Positions 1-8,753 of a stretch of 64,000 nt of DNA are shown here, piece by piece (within the stretch, counting starts at the first letter, position 1; every line of letters starts with the position of its first letter). The DNA comes from Oligoflexales bacterium. Lineage in GTDB: Bacteria > Bdellovibrionota_B > Oligoflexia > Oligoflexales > JALZUQ01. The stretch is taken from assembly GCA_023301565.1 (NCBI GenBank), contig JALZUO010000028.1, forward strand, positions 17,219-81,218, in the 5' to 3' direction. The notes beneath the pieces are model-generated. The model saw nothing but the letters and a program-made list of their open reading frames with translations, did no database searches and was not told where the DNA came from. A program made the translations under genes and the position numbers.

Positions 1-1374
1 CGCATAGCAGGTGCTTATTGGCTCGGAGACGAGAAAAAACCTATGCTTACACGCATCTACGCACTGGCGTTTGAAAACAAAGCAGAGCTGCGTGGGTATA
101 TTGATATGCGCGAAAAAGCGCGTGCTTTCGACCATAAAAAACTTGGTAAAGAACTCGACCTTTTTGTCATTGACGATACTGTAGGTAAAGGCCTTCCTCT
201 TTGGCTTCCAAACGGAACCGTCTTACGTGACGAAATTCAAAAGTACGCCGAAGAAGTAGAGTTTAAGTACGGTTACAAGCGTGTGTCGACACCGCACATA
301 ACCAAAAAAGAGCTCTACCTGCGAAGCCAGCATTTACCAGCTTACCAAGACGCAATGTTTCCGCCTCTTGTCATGGAAGAAGACGGCGCTAAAGAAGAAT
401 ACTACCTAAAGCCGATGAACTGCCCGCATCATCATCTAATCTACGCGGCTCGGCCCAAAAGTTATAGAGACCTTCCGCTGCGACTTGCCGAGTATGGGAC
501 AAACTACCGCTATGAAAAATCTGGTGAGCTTAGTGGTTTGATTCGGGTTCGAGGGATGACCTTAAATGATTCGCATATTTATATTCGTGAAAATCAGTTT
601 GAAGAAGAATTTCGTAAGGTCATTGATTTATATCAAGAGTGTTACGCGACCTTTGGCTTAACCGATTATACCTACCGCCTTTCGATTAGAGGCGCCGGAA
701 ACGAGTCTAAGTTTAAAGGTGACCCGGTAATGTGGGATAAAGCCGAAAAGCTTTTGGCAAAGGTGATGGATGAAGCAGGGCTAAGCTATTTTGTCGGTGA
801 GGGCGAGGCAGCTTTTTACGGCCCTAAAATAGATATTCAGTTTAAAAACATGCTCGGCAGAGAAGAAACCGTATCGACGATCCAAGTAGATTTCTTGTCT
901 CCAGATAATTTTGATCTGAGCTACACAGATGAGGACGGTAAAGACGCGCGGCCTGTGATCATTCATAGATCTCCCCTCTCGACTCTTGAGCGTTTTGTTA
1001 GCTATTTGATCGAGTATTACGGCGGCGCTTTCCCTACGTGGCTTGCACCCGTTCAGCTTTGCCTGCTGCCAGTCCATGAAGACGCGCTAAAGGTTTGCCG
1101 CCAGATTGAAGAGAGGCTACATAAACGCCGAGTTCGGGTTGAAATTGATGATAGCGACAATAGCTTTAACAAAAAGATCCGTATGAACGTTAAAAGAAAG
1201 ATTCCTATTTTAGGGATCATCGGCAAAAACGAAGTCGAAAGTGGCAGCATTACTCTGCGGCGTTATGGGATTGAAGAGCAAGAAACCTTAACTTTAGAGG
1301 CGTTTGAAAAGACTCTTCTTAAAGAGATCGAAGAGCGTGCGATGCACCGCGAAGCGATGACTTCGAAGCTATAG
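1..1374 (+). CDS. thrS: threonyl-tRNA synthetase, 3' part (5' end outside window)
   Basis: Charges tRNA-Thr in the cytoplasm. The frame is open from base 1 and encodes IAGAYWLGDEKKP before the first ATG at 43, which is the normal internal ThrRS sequence, so that ATG is not the start and the N-terminal TGS/editing region lies outside the window. Counting from the ATG at 43, the class II core shows the zinc Cys in PMNCPHHH, the motif 2 block ending RVRGMTLNDSHIY with a zinc His, and motif 3 (HRSPLSTLERF) with the third zinc ligand. The C-terminal anticodon-binding domain (about 345-430) begins at FPTWLAPVQ. Identity is certain; only the 5' extent is unknown. Confidence 0.97.
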   Translation, partial: RIAGAYWLGDEKKPMLTRIYALAFENKAELRGYIDMREKARAFDHKKLGKELDLFVIDDTVGKGLPLWLPNGTVLRDEIQKYAEEVEFKYGYKRVSTPHITKKELYLRSQHLPAYQDAMFPPLVMEEDGAKEEYYLKPMNCPHHHLIYAARPKSYRDLPLRLAEYGTNYRYEKSGELSGLIRVRGMTLNDSHIYIRENQFEEEFRKVIDLYQECYATFGLTDYTYRLSIRGAGNESKFKGDPVMWDKAEKLLAKVMDEAGLSYFVGEGEAAFYGPKIDIQFKNMLGREETVSTIQVDFLSPDNFDLSYTDEDGKDARPVIIHRSPLSTLERFVSYLIEYYGGAFPTWLAPVQLCLLPVHEDALKVCRQIEERLHKRRVRVEIDDSDNSFNKKIRMNVKRKIPILGIIGKNEVESGSITLRRYGIEEQETLTLEAFEKTLLKEIEERAMHREAMTSKL

Positions 1375-1438
1375 TTCAATACTAAGGTTCAATACTGTAG
1401 TTTGAAAACATGAATACAAGCGGACTCGCGGGGGTGTG

Positions 1439-2470
1439 ATGGCGAAATTTTCAGGAGCAAAAGTATGGATCGACGGTCCAGGTGCAGTGCCCGGACTTTC
1501 TATCCAGGCTCAAGATGTTAGCGCCGAAGATTTGCCTGCAGGCTACCTTTTGGTAAAGACAGAGTATTCTTCGATCAACTACAAAGATGCTATAGCTATT
1601 ACCGGACGTGGCAAGATTCTGCGTTCTTTTCCGCTGACGCCAGGTATAGATTTTGCTGGAGAGGTCGTGCATAGCCATTCAGAAAAGTTCAAGGTTGGCC
1701 AAAAGGTTTTTGCAACTGGCCAAGGGTTTGGTGAAAAGCTCTCGGGTGGGTTGGCTACCTACTGCATTGCAGTAGAAGACAAAATACTTGCAGTTCCTGA
1801 TGCGTGGAAGCCAAAGCAAACCATGATTTTAGGGACTGCAGGGTTTACGGCAGGGCTTGCAGCTTTAAGAATGCAACAAGTAGAACACACAAGTGATTCT
1901 GGCTATATATCCGGGCCCATATTGGTCACAGGTGCGAGCGGCGGCGTGGGTAGCATCGCGACCGCTCTATTTGCAAAGCTTGGTTTTGAGGTTTGGGCGT
2001 TGTCATCGAAAAAGACCAGGCACACATATCTCAAAAGCTTGGGAGCCCGTAAGGTTATGACGCCAGAAGAGTTTTTTAGCCAAGAGCTAAAAACAGTCGA
2101 TAGGCCTAGGGCCCTTGAAAAAGGTGTGTTAGGTGGTGTGGTAGACAATGTTGGCGGTGAGTTGCTGTCTAAGCTCATTCCGTTTGTAAACCTATGGGGG
2201 AACGTTGCCTCGATTGGGCTGGCAGCTGGAGCGGAGCTAAGCTCTACGGTTATGCCACACATTTTGCGAGGGGTGAGTATCTTGGGCATCAGCAGTACAA
2301 ACTGCCCGCCCCATCTAAGAGAAAAGGTTTGGGAGCTTTTGGCCAAAAACTTTAGTCCAGAAGATCTGGAAGGGTTTATAGAAGAGGTTGTGCCACTGAG
2401 CGAAGTTTTTCGGGTGAGCACAGAGCTTTTGGACCGAAAACGCTCACGTAGGACCTTGGTGCAAATTTGA
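1439..2470 (+). CDS. acrylyl-CoA reductase / YhdH-type quinone oxidoreductase (MDR family)
   Basis: NADPH-dependent zinc-free medium-chain dehydrogenase of the AcuI/YhdH group, which reduces acryloyl-CoA in characterised members. The N-terminal GroES-like half carries SSINYKDAIAITG and PGIDFAGEV. The Rossmann half carries the nucleotide-binding stretch VTGASGGVGSIA. The length (343 aa) is normal. A GTG at 1436 directly precedes the ATG at 1439, and a G-rich ribosome-binding site lies just upstream. It stands 60 bp after thrS and 31 bp before the acyltransferase gene, so it may be co-transcribed with either. The substrate cannot be fixed from sequence. Confidence 0.85.
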   Translation: MAKFSGAKVWIDGPGAVPGLSIQAQDVSAEDLPAGYLLVKTEYSSINYKDAIAITGRGKILRSFPLTPGIDFAGEVVHSHSEKFKVGQKVFATGQGFGEKLSGGLATYCIAVEDKILAVPDAWKPKQTMILGTAGFTAGLAALRMQQVEHTSDSGYISGPILVTGASGGVGSIATALFAKLGFEVWALSSKKTRHTYLKSLGARKVMTPEEFFSQELKTVDRPRALEKGVLGGVVDNVGGELLSKLIPFVNLWGNVASIGLAAGAELSSTVMPHILRGVSILGISSTNCPPHLREKVWELLAKNFSPEDLEGFIEEVVPLSEVFRVSTELLDRKRSRRTLVQI

Positions 2471-2501
2471 AAATATTTTTTAAAAGGCTTTAAGGTTTAC
2501 C

Positions 2502-3242
2502 ATGAACAAACCAACTACTAACATCTCTGTTTCGGTCACCAAAGAGCGTTATCAGGTAAAAACCGTCGATAACCAAGAAGAGCTGGATGCTGCTATGCAG
2601 CTTCGGGTGCAGTCGTTTCACCGTGAAATGGCTGGCATCTCTTCGACGACAAACGACATGACCCAGTACGATGTAGTCGGTGACATTATGATTGTAAGAG
2701 ACCTTGAGCTTGATAAAACTGTTGGCTGTTACCGCGTGATATCGAGCACGCACACAGACCTATTCTATAGTTCACAGTTTTTTGATTGCTCCGAGTTTTT
2801 GGCCTTGCCCGGAACAAAAGTTGAAATGAGTAGAGCTTGCATAGACCCAGAGTATCGCAACGGATCAACTTTGCGCCTGCTTTGGACCGGGATTCACGAG
2901 TACGCACAAAAAGCTAAAGCCGATTACGTTTTTGGTTGCAGCGGTGTGTGGACGAACCGCCCAGAAGAGGTAGGTCTTTTAAAAGCGCATTTACACGATA
3001 AAGACGCGGTATATGTTCGTAGCCGGATCTCTCCGATTGTCACCGGCAAAGAACCTGCGCCGCGGCCGGGTGAACCCTTTGAAACCAACCCCAAAAAGTT
3101 TATGCCCGGAATCATGCGGGTGTATCTAACAGTAGGCGCAAAGGTTTTTCCAGAAGCTGCCTATGACCCTGCCTTTGATTGCTACCTGATGTTCACGGCC
3201 TTGCACTTGCAAGAAGAAATCCTCGATCACATGCGTAAATAA
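2502..3242 (+). CDS. OlsB-like GNAT-fold N-acyltransferase
   Basis: Resembles the Acetyltransf_5 family (ornithine lipid OlsB and relatives), which moves a 3-hydroxyacyl chain from acyl-ACP to an amino group. Seen: an early RVQSFHREM block matching the family's R-x-x-x-F start, VGCYRVI in the core, and EMSRACIDPEYRNGS, the conserved E-x-S-R-x-x-V/I segment. The length (246 aa) fits. The stop codon abuts the kdsB ATG with no gap, so the two are translationally linked, which supports a role in envelope lipid synthesis. There is no OlsA partner beside it, so ornithine-lipid production is inference; it could acylate another amine. Confidence 0.72.
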   Translation: MNKPTTNISVSVTKERYQVKTVDNQEELDAAMQLRVQSFHREMAGISSTTNDMTQYDVVGDIMIVRDLELDKTVGCYRVISSTHTDLFYSSQFFDCSEFLALPGTKVEMSRACIDPEYRNGSTLRLLWTGIHEYAQKAKADYVFGCSGVWTNRPEEVGLLKAHLHDKDAVYVRSRISPIVTGKEPAPRPGEPFETNPKKFMPGIMRVYLTVGAKVFPEAAYDPAFDCYLMFTALHLQEEILDHMRK

Positions 3243-3980
3243 ATGAAGACAGACCTTAAAAACTGGCTGGTGGTTATACCAGCAAGGCTAGAGAGCACGC
3301 GGCTTCCGAACAAGCCCCTTGCTATGGTAGCGTCTAAACCACTTATTTACTGGGTACACTCGCAGGTAGCAAAACTTGAAAGTTATGGTGCTGATGTGGT
3401 GGTTGCCATCGATGACTTGAAGACAGAAGAGGCATGCAAGCAATTTAAAATTCCGTTCGTGCAAACTTCTAAAAAACATAAAAGTGGCACGGACCGTGTG
3501 GCTGAAGTTGCAAAAGACCACGGCAAGGATTTTATATTAAATGTCCAAGGGGACGAGCCACATATATCTGTGGGTGATCTTGCGGCGCTGATGCAAAGGA
3601 TGGAGGCCGACTCTGGCAAGATGGGAACTCTTGTTTTTAAAACCAATGATCCAAAGGTTTTAGAAAACCCAAACAGGGTTAAAGCTATCGTGGAAGGCAG
3701 TATGGCCATCGATTTTTGTAGAAGCTATTCTTATTGTGAGGACTCAGCAGCGGGTGTTTCTTCCGTGTTTCTTCACGTTGGTGTGTACGCATTTCAAAAA
3801 GAGTATCTTTTGACCTTTTGCCAGTTGCCGCAATCGGAACGCGAGAAGTCTCTTCGCCTCGAACAAATGCGGGCTCTAGATAATGGGGGAGAAATCCTTA
3901 CTGTCGAAGCCGAAAAGTTTACGACTGGCATCGATACACCTGAGGACCTCGAAGCTTTTCGGCGAGGCCTGAACTCTTAG
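3243..3980 (+). CDS. kdsB: 3-deoxy-manno-octulosonate cytidylyltransferase
   Basis: Activates Kdo as CMP-Kdo for attachment to lipid A in the cytoplasm. The N-terminal signature IPARLESTRLPNKPL, the downstream SGTDRVAEV and the NVQGDEP metal/nucleotide site are all present, as is the C-terminal TGIDTPEDLE. The 245-residue length is typical. It begins directly after the acyltransferase stop codon. Together with lpxD elsewhere in the window it shows a lipid A/Kdo outer membrane. Confidence 0.95.
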   Translation: MKTDLKNWLVVIPARLESTRLPNKPLAMVASKPLIYWVHSQVAKLESYGADVVVAIDDLKTEEACKQFKIPFVQTSKKHKSGTDRVAEVAKDHGKDFILNVQGDEPHISVGDLAALMQRMEADSGKMGTLVFKTNDPKVLENPNRVKAIVEGSMAIDFCRSYSYCEDSAAGVSSVFLHVGVYAFQKEYLLTFCQLPQSEREKSLRLEQMRALDNGGEILTVEAEKFTTGIDTPEDLEAFRRGLNS

Positions 3981-4118
3981 AATTCTTAACTTACTGAAAA
4001 TAAAACGTAAATTTAAGAGCGCAAGCACTTTCAAATATTGCTTAATAGTTGTGCGTTTTGCCTCTGGTTGCTACACTCCCCTGGATTGAATTGTGAACGG
4101 CGTGAATGGAGAGTTTTG

Positions 4119-4589
4119 ATGCGTATAAGTGTAGTGTTTTTGGCTTGTGTAAGTGTGTTTGGTTTGGCTGTCTCTTGCGGTAGCTCTGATGGCGGCGGAA
4201 AAAAATCAAAGGACGAAAAATTTTTAAACGAGGGCGCATGTAAAGGAACAGAAAACATTGTTGCAGAGCAAACAAAACTTGTTCTAAAGGTTCCTTTGGG
4301 TGCTTTGTACGCGCAAAATACAGAAATGAGCTCGGCTGTGCTGAAGTTTCAAAAAGCTGATGGCTCGGCCGTAGACGGAGCCGTCCTTTTGTCGGCTAAG
4401 CCGGAAATGAAGTGTTGCGGTGGTACCCCTGATCAAGACGACATTGAACTAATTGATAATGGTGACGGCAGCTTTGATATAGAAAAAATATTTTTTAATA
4501 AAGCAGGTGAGTGGCTACTTCAGGCTAAATACTGCGCGCAAGGTAAGGCCGTCGTAGAAATCGTAGAGTTTCCAGTAAAAGCCGAATAG
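4119..4589 (+). CDS. lipoprotein with a YtkA/FixH-like domain
   Basis: Predicted exported lipoprotein of 156 aa. The start at 4119 is chosen because it has GGAGAG just upstream and begins a proper signal peptide ending in the lipobox LAVSC; an in-frame ATG at 4038 would destroy the signal. A Gly/Lys-rich linker follows, then a small beta-rich domain with KPEMKCCGG, NGDGSFDI and NKAGEWLLQAKY. That order (metal-type Met/Cys patch, GDGxY/F, aG-W-l) recalls YtkA/FixH-like domains linked to copper handling. This family call is inference. It leads an operon with the CASCGSG barrel and the thioredoxin-like gene. Confidence 0.6.
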   Translation: MRISVVFLACVSVFGLAVSCGSSDGGGKKSKDEKFLNEGACKGTENIVAEQTKLVLKVPLGALYAQNTEMSSAVLKFQKADGSAVDGAVLLSAKPEMKCCGGTPDQDDIELIDNGDGSFDIEKIFFNKAGEWLLQAKYCAQGKAVVEIVEFPVKAE

Positions 4590-4627
4590 TTGTTTGAGCC
4601 ATTAATTATTTAGAAGCGAGAAGAGTC

Positions 4628-5527
4628 GTGCAAAAGAAAACTCAGTTTTGGTTAGTGCTATCGCTTGTCAGCTTGATGCTCGCGCAAGTTCCACACCTTC
4701 TGGCTTGTGCTTCGTGCGGTAGTGGTGCAGGTGATGCCATTTTTTTAGGTCCAAATGAAAAGTTTAAGCTCTACACTGCAGCAAGAGTGCAAAACTTTGT
4801 TTATAGGCTCGGAAGCGAAGGCGACAAAGCGGCAGTTTATGACGTATCACAGCAGCGATACGTAGACGTGGGCCTAGCGTACCGAATATTGCCACGCGCT
4901 TATGTTTCCGTTTATTCAGGCGCGCAGTGGAACCACTCAGACGATCGTTCGGACTCTGGCGTGCAGCAGCCTTTATTTGCAGGCAGGGTTACCTTGCTCA
5001 GAACAGACATTGCAAAAAGCTGGCGGCCGCAGCTGCAGGTTTTGATGTCTTATCGTCCTAAGATGTTTACAGACCGCTATGAAGGCTTGGACAGACAAGG
5101 GCTTGATGTGTTTGGTTCTGGGCATCATGAGGTTTCTATCGGTTACGACGCATTTAATAACCTTAAGAAAGTATTTTGGGGTGTTTCTCAAAGCCTAAAG
5201 GTTTCGACAGAAACAGATGTCGGTGATGATATTAAGACGCGGCCAGGCATCCAAACAAGTCATATTGCCAGTGTTGGTGCGGCTTACTATAGGCAAAACA
5301 AGGTTATGGCCGGCTATATTTTAAGCCTACGGGAAGAGCGGGTAAGCAGCGGAGATTCTATTGACGGGACAAAGATGCGAAGCCATGGGGCTTATATTGG
5401 TGCTGACTATAAACTGAAAAAAAATACGCAAATTCGAGCAACTTACACAGCAAGCGGTCTTGGAAACTCTAAGAATACGGGTAGAGCCGGTGGGTTAACC
5501 TTGGGTTTGTTTCATACATGGTTTTAA
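4628..5527 (+). CDS. outer-membrane beta-barrel protein with CASCGSG motif
   Basis: A 299-residue exported protein: signal peptide to about residue 25, immediately followed by ACASCGSGAGD, then amphipathic alternating strands and a terminal aromatic (HTWF), as in outer-membrane barrels. It starts at a GTG with GAAGCGAGAAGAG upstream, 38 bp after the lipoprotein. The mature N-terminus presents two cysteines in a CxxC arrangement that could bind metal or be a thiol-disulfide substrate. I recognise the motif as recurrent in deltaproteobacterial barrels but cannot name a function. The downstream thioredoxin-like gene suggests redox control of these cysteines. Confidence 0.65.
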   Translation: MQKKTQFWLVLSLVSLMLAQVPHLLACASCGSGAGDAIFLGPNEKFKLYTAARVQNFVYRLGSEGDKAAVYDVSQQRYVDVGLAYRILPRAYVSVYSGAQWNHSDDRSDSGVQQPLFAGRVTLLRTDIAKSWRPQLQVLMSYRPKMFTDRYEGLDRQGLDVFGSGHHEVSIGYDAFNNLKKVFWGVSQSLKVSTETDVGDDIKTRPGIQTSHIASVGAAYYRQNKVMAGYILSLREERVSSGDSIDGTKMRSHGAYIGADYKLKKNTQIRATYTASGLGNSKNTGRAGGLTLGLFHTWF

Positions 5528-5540
5528 ATACGGTTTTTAT

Positions 5541-5963
5541 ATGTCAATAGGTCTTTTCTTTTTTCTATCTTTTCTTAGTGTTTTTATGTCAGCCGATGCA
5601 AATGCCGATGCAGTAAAAACCTATGTTTCTCAAAAGCAATCAACTCCTGAGTGCCAACCGATTCATGCGGTTAGCGCTAGGAAGATTTTCCAAGAACAAG
5701 AGCTTAGCGGTAAAACCAGAGTCATATGGTTTGCTAGCTGGTGCGGAGCTTGCCGGAAAAAAATAGCAGATTTGTCGGCTGCTGAGCTCAAGAAAACAGT
5801 TTTTGTAGGCCTTTTAGAAAGCCAAGCAAAGTCAAGTAGGGCACTAAAGGTCATGCTGCGGGGCAGGCAGGGGACGGTGAAGCTACCTTGCTACAGCGAT
5901 TCAAACGGGCAAGTAGCCGAGCTTTATAAGGTCTCGGGATTGCCGGCTTCTACGAAGCTCTAG
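5541..5963 (+). CDS. periplasmic thioredoxin-like protein
   Basis: Short (140 aa) TlpA/thioredoxin-fold protein with an N-terminal signal peptide (hydrophobic 4-17, cleavage near ANA). The active site FASWCGACRKK is a CxxC, and a cis-proline candidate lies in SGLPAST close to the C-terminus. The fold ends soon after that proline, so the last strand and helix are reduced. It starts 13 bp after the barrel gene without a clear Shine-Dalgarno sequence, which suggests translational coupling. It probably reduces or shuffles disulfides of the two upstream gene products; that partner assignment is inference. Confidence 0.75.
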   Translation: MSIGLFFFLSFLSVFMSADANADAVKTYVSQKQSTPECQPIHAVSARKIFQEQELSGKTRVIWFASWCGACRKKIADLSAAELKKTVFVGLLESQAKSSRALKVMLRGRQGTVKLPCYSDSNGQVAELYKVSGLPASTKL

Positions 5964-5967
5964 GCTT

Positions 5968-6156
5968 TTACTTTTTTAATACACTCACTGATTCAGATTT
6001 ATTCAAAAAATTCATTCTAAAAAAATAGCCTCCAACGCTGAACCCATGGGGTAGATCACTTTCAAGGTTTCTTAGATAACGTAGACCTAGTGCGGTCTGT
6101 TTAACGTTACTATAGAAAAAGTTTTTTTCTGGCTTTGGGTAGCTGGCAAGAGTGCT
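5968..6156 (-). pseudogene. possible remnant of an exported/outer-membrane protein
   Basis: The minus strand between the thioredoxin-like gene and the next exported gene is open for 62 codons without a start codon. It reads like the end of a beta-barrel protein, with stretches such as KQTALGLRYLRNLE and LPHGFSVGGYFF showing alternating aromatic/polar residues. No ribosome-binding site or initiation codon exists. It may be the decayed tail of a gene or chance. Confidence is low. Confidence 0.22.
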
Positions 6157-6174
6157 TTATGGGAAAGATCAAAG

Positions 6175-7338
6175 ATGAAATCGATATTTATTCTCCTAGT
6201 AATAGCTGTGTTTTTTGGGTTACCTGCCGTACGAGCGGATGCAAAGCCACTGTGTAACCTTGCTAGAAGTAAAGCCATGCTTGCAAAAAACAAGCTACAT
6301 GAAAAAATGTTTTCTTCAGTCAAAGCAGTCAAAAGTATGGAGCGTCGCCGTAGGATTGTTAAAGGTGTATTTGAACCTATTGCGCAAAAGCAGAGACTAG
6401 ACGTTTATAAAACAAAACACTCTTTAGACTTTCTTGAGCTCGATGCTTTGTCTCGCCGCGATATGTCCATCATAGATGCAGTGCGAGAATCCATTAAGAT
6501 TTCTGGGCTGGAAATAAGTTTTAAAAATAGCAGGATGAAGCTTGCCTCGGATGCAGCCTTATATGGTTTTACTGCCGACCAAGCCTTGGCTGCATATGAT
6601 GCTATGCAAAGTGAGATGATCAAACAGGGAGCCAACACGCGAAACTCGCTTTTTAAATGGGATGTCCAATCGGTTTCCTTGCTTAAGATGCTATCGACCT
6701 TGTCACCATCTGAGATTCTCAGCTATCAGCGGCGGGCGAAGATGCTACTGGGCCCTATTACGCCGCCTGCATGGGACGAAGTGCTTAGGGTTCATTTGAT
6801 GACTGGTGATTCTATAGAGTCGATTGTCGGTGCAGCAAAATCGATTACGAGTATTGCTGAGTTTGCAGAATTTTTTGATAATCACTCGGGCCACGACTAC
6901 ATATCAGTTGGGTTGATTCAAAATGCTGCTTTTTCGGGTAAATACGAAGTAGAAAAGTACGTGTTAGATTGGAAAGCAAGAAGGTCCAGCTTCGTCGACA
7001 CTCAGGCTGCCTACTCCCTGCTTTTTTCCTCTGTAACTTTAGCTAAGACCGTTTCTGAACTGCAAGAAGAACGGATGCCTAAACTAGTAGAACAAGTCAA
7101 AGAGGTGAGAGCAGAGCTGAAGTTGCCGCGTATCGGTCCAAAAAGTAATCTGATGGAAGTAATGGTCGCCTCCATGATTGAAAAAAGTGCTTTTCATGGC
7201 ATTAGTGACGATACCATACTCAAGGTTTACCGAGAGCTTCTTGTAAGAGGTTATGATGCTCAAGACATACCCGGTTACTGGGGAACGATGAATAAAGCCT
7301 TAAAGGCGGTTATTGCGGATAGCTTTCCTGTTATATAG
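6175..7338 (+). CDS. exported helical protein of unknown function (paralogue A)
   Basis: A 387-residue protein that I do not recognise. A clear signal peptide spans residues 1-22 (hydrophobic ILLVIAVFFGLPAV, cleavage near VRADA). The remainder is predicted almost wholly alpha-helical, with one early Cys and no catalytic motif that I can see. Its closest visible relative is the neighbouring frameshifted gene at 7583-8753, aligned along the whole length (for example SEMIKQGANTRN versus NEMIKQGANTQN), so the pair arose by tandem duplication. This copy is intact. It is likely a periplasmic or secreted protein. Confidence 0.8.
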   Translation: MKSIFILLVIAVFFGLPAVRADAKPLCNLARSKAMLAKNKLHEKMFSSVKAVKSMERRRRIVKGVFEPIAQKQRLDVYKTKHSLDFLELDALSRRDMSIIDAVRESIKISGLEISFKNSRMKLASDAALYGFTADQALAAYDAMQSEMIKQGANTRNSLFKWDVQSVSLLKMLSTLSPSEILSYQRRAKMLLGPITPPAWDEVLRVHLMTGDSIESIVGAAKSITSIAEFAEFFDNHSGHDYISVGLIQNAAFSGKYEVEKYVLDWKARRSSFVDTQAAYSLLFSSVTLAKTVSELQEERMPKLVEQVKEVRAELKLPRIGPKSNLMEVMVASMIEKSAFHGISDDTILKVYRELLVRGYDAQDIPGYWGTMNKALKAVIADSFPVI

Positions 7339-7432
7339 GAACCAAGTACAGACCGTTTTTTTTGTCTCGTATGTTTAGGTTTTGTACAAGTCTACCTATT
7401 GAATCTTTTGTTTTTTTGGCAATTGAATGGGT

Positions 7433-7465
7433 GGCATTGTGTTCAAGGTGATCGACCACAATGCC
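7433..7465. repeat. 9-bp perfect inverted repeat
   Basis: GGCATTGTG (7433-7441) and CACAATGCC (7457-7465) flank a 15-base loop in the gap between the two paralogues. There is no T-tract, so it is not a standard terminator. It could be an RNA hairpin or an operator for the second gene. Confidence 0.5.
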
Positions 7466-7513
7466 GCTACGGTGAACTTTGTTACTTGTATTATATGGGG
7501 GGTGCTGTTTCTC

Positions 7514-7559
7514 ACTGTGTAATGTACCTACTTAGGCACACAGTTGGTCGGTTTTTTTT
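7514..7559 (+). terminator. terminator-like hairpin with T8 tract
   Basis: ACTGTGT (7514-7520) pairs with ACACAGT (7538-7544), followed after seven bases by eight Ts (7552-7559). It lies 24 bp before the second paralogue's start, so it may end transcription of the first paralogue or attenuate the second. The stem-to-T distance is longer than ideal. Confidence 0.35.
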
Positions 7560-7582
7560 ATTGTAGTATAGGGAAAAAATCC

Positions 7583-8074
7583 ATGAAGTTTATCGTCGGT
7601 TTGTTGTTATTGTGGGTAACCCTTGGAGTTAGTTTGACAGCAGGTGCTAGCCCTCGATGCAACCTTGTAAGGGTTGAAAGTAGACTAATTGAGAATAAAA
7701 ATAATGAACGGACCTTTTCAGCAAAAAACTCCGTAGACGCTATGGAACTTAGGGGCCAAGTTGTTAGGGCGATGTTTGTTCCTGTCGCGAAAAAAAATGG
7801 TTATAACTCTTCCAGTGTCGACGTTATTGTTAACTTGATGGAAATCCATGCTTCGCGGAGTAGAGGACCTTCGATAGCTGCTTCAGTGAAAGAATCCATG
7901 AAAATAACAGGAGTTGAAGTAGGTACATCAAATAACAGACACCAGCTTGCAATGGATGCAGCTACATACGGGGTTAGTGCTGACGAGGCTCTAGCGTTAT
8001 TTGACGATATGCAGAATGAAATGATCAAACAAGGAGCTAATACACAAAACCCAATTTTTAAAATCCGATGTTGA
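7583..8074 (+). pseudogene. exported helical protein, paralogue B, 5' part (frameshifted)
   Basis: First part of a tandem paralogue of the 6175-7338 gene. The start at 7583 is chosen for its upstream GGGA and because it opens a signal peptide (FIVGLLLLWVTLGVSL, cleavage near AGA). Homology to the intact copy continues to the segment NEMIKQGANTQNPIFK, then the frame runs into TGA at 8072. The downstream frame resumes the homology at once (KSDVES matching KWDVQS). The break sits at the homopolymer pair T5A4 (8055-8063), so one extra base explains it: a real mutation, a base-call error or slippage. Confidence 0.7.
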
Positions 8075-8753
8075 ATCACTTGCGACGGTTAAAATGTTGT
8101 CGACCTGGTCACCACCTGAGGTTCTTCACTACCAACAGCTTGCTAAGAATTTACTTGGTCCCAATACCCCGTCAGCAGCAGATGAGGTTCTTATAGTCCA
8201 CCTTATGACATGGGAGTTAATTGAGACTATCGTTAATTCTGCAAAATCTATTACAGAAATAGCTGAATTCGCCAAGTATTTTGAGGACGGTGCAGACGGG
8301 GTAAATAGTTACTTTAGATCAGTCAGCTTACTTCAGTACGCTGCTTTTACAGGTCGTTCAGAAGTTAAGAGGTTTGTAGAAGATTGGAAGGTGAATAGAG
8401 ATAGCTTCACTGATCGTCCTTCTGCAGACTCTTTATTGTATTCTTCGGTAGTGTTGCAAAAAACTATCTCAGAATTGCGACGTAGTCGATTACCTACTAT
8501 AGCGAAAGAAATTAATAACATCAGAGCTGAGTTGAAGTTGCCTGTAGTCAGTTTTAGGGACCCATTTATGGAAAAGGCTGTAGCTGCTATCCTTGAAAAA
8601 AATGCTCTTCACGGGATTAGTGATAAGACAACTTTGAAGGCCTACAGAGAGCTTTTGGAAAGAGGCTATGGCAGAGACAGTGTAGAGGCTTTTTCGCGTC
8701 AGATGAGTAGTGCGTTGCATATGGTTGTGTTAGTTAGCTTTCCTGTCCTTTAA
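8064..8753 (+). pseudogene. exported helical protein, paralogue B, 3' part (frameshifted)
   Basis: Continuation of the gene above in the next frame. From about 8061 the codons read KSDVESLATVKMLSTWSP, matching KWDVQSVSLLKMLSTLSP of the intact paralogue, and homology holds to the C-terminus (VSFPVL versus ADSFPVI). An ATG at 8094 could be called a start, but it has no Shine-Dalgarno sequence and lies inside the homologous region, so an independent protein is unlikely. With one base removed near 8060 the pair would give a single protein of about 390 residues. The reading frame downstream is otherwise well preserved, so the lesion is recent or artefactual. Confidence 0.7.

Noticed and set aside
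1374-1396. Two copies of GTTCAATACT three bases apart after thrS
   Set aside because: A 10-bp direct repeat alone gives no functional signal; likely local slippage.
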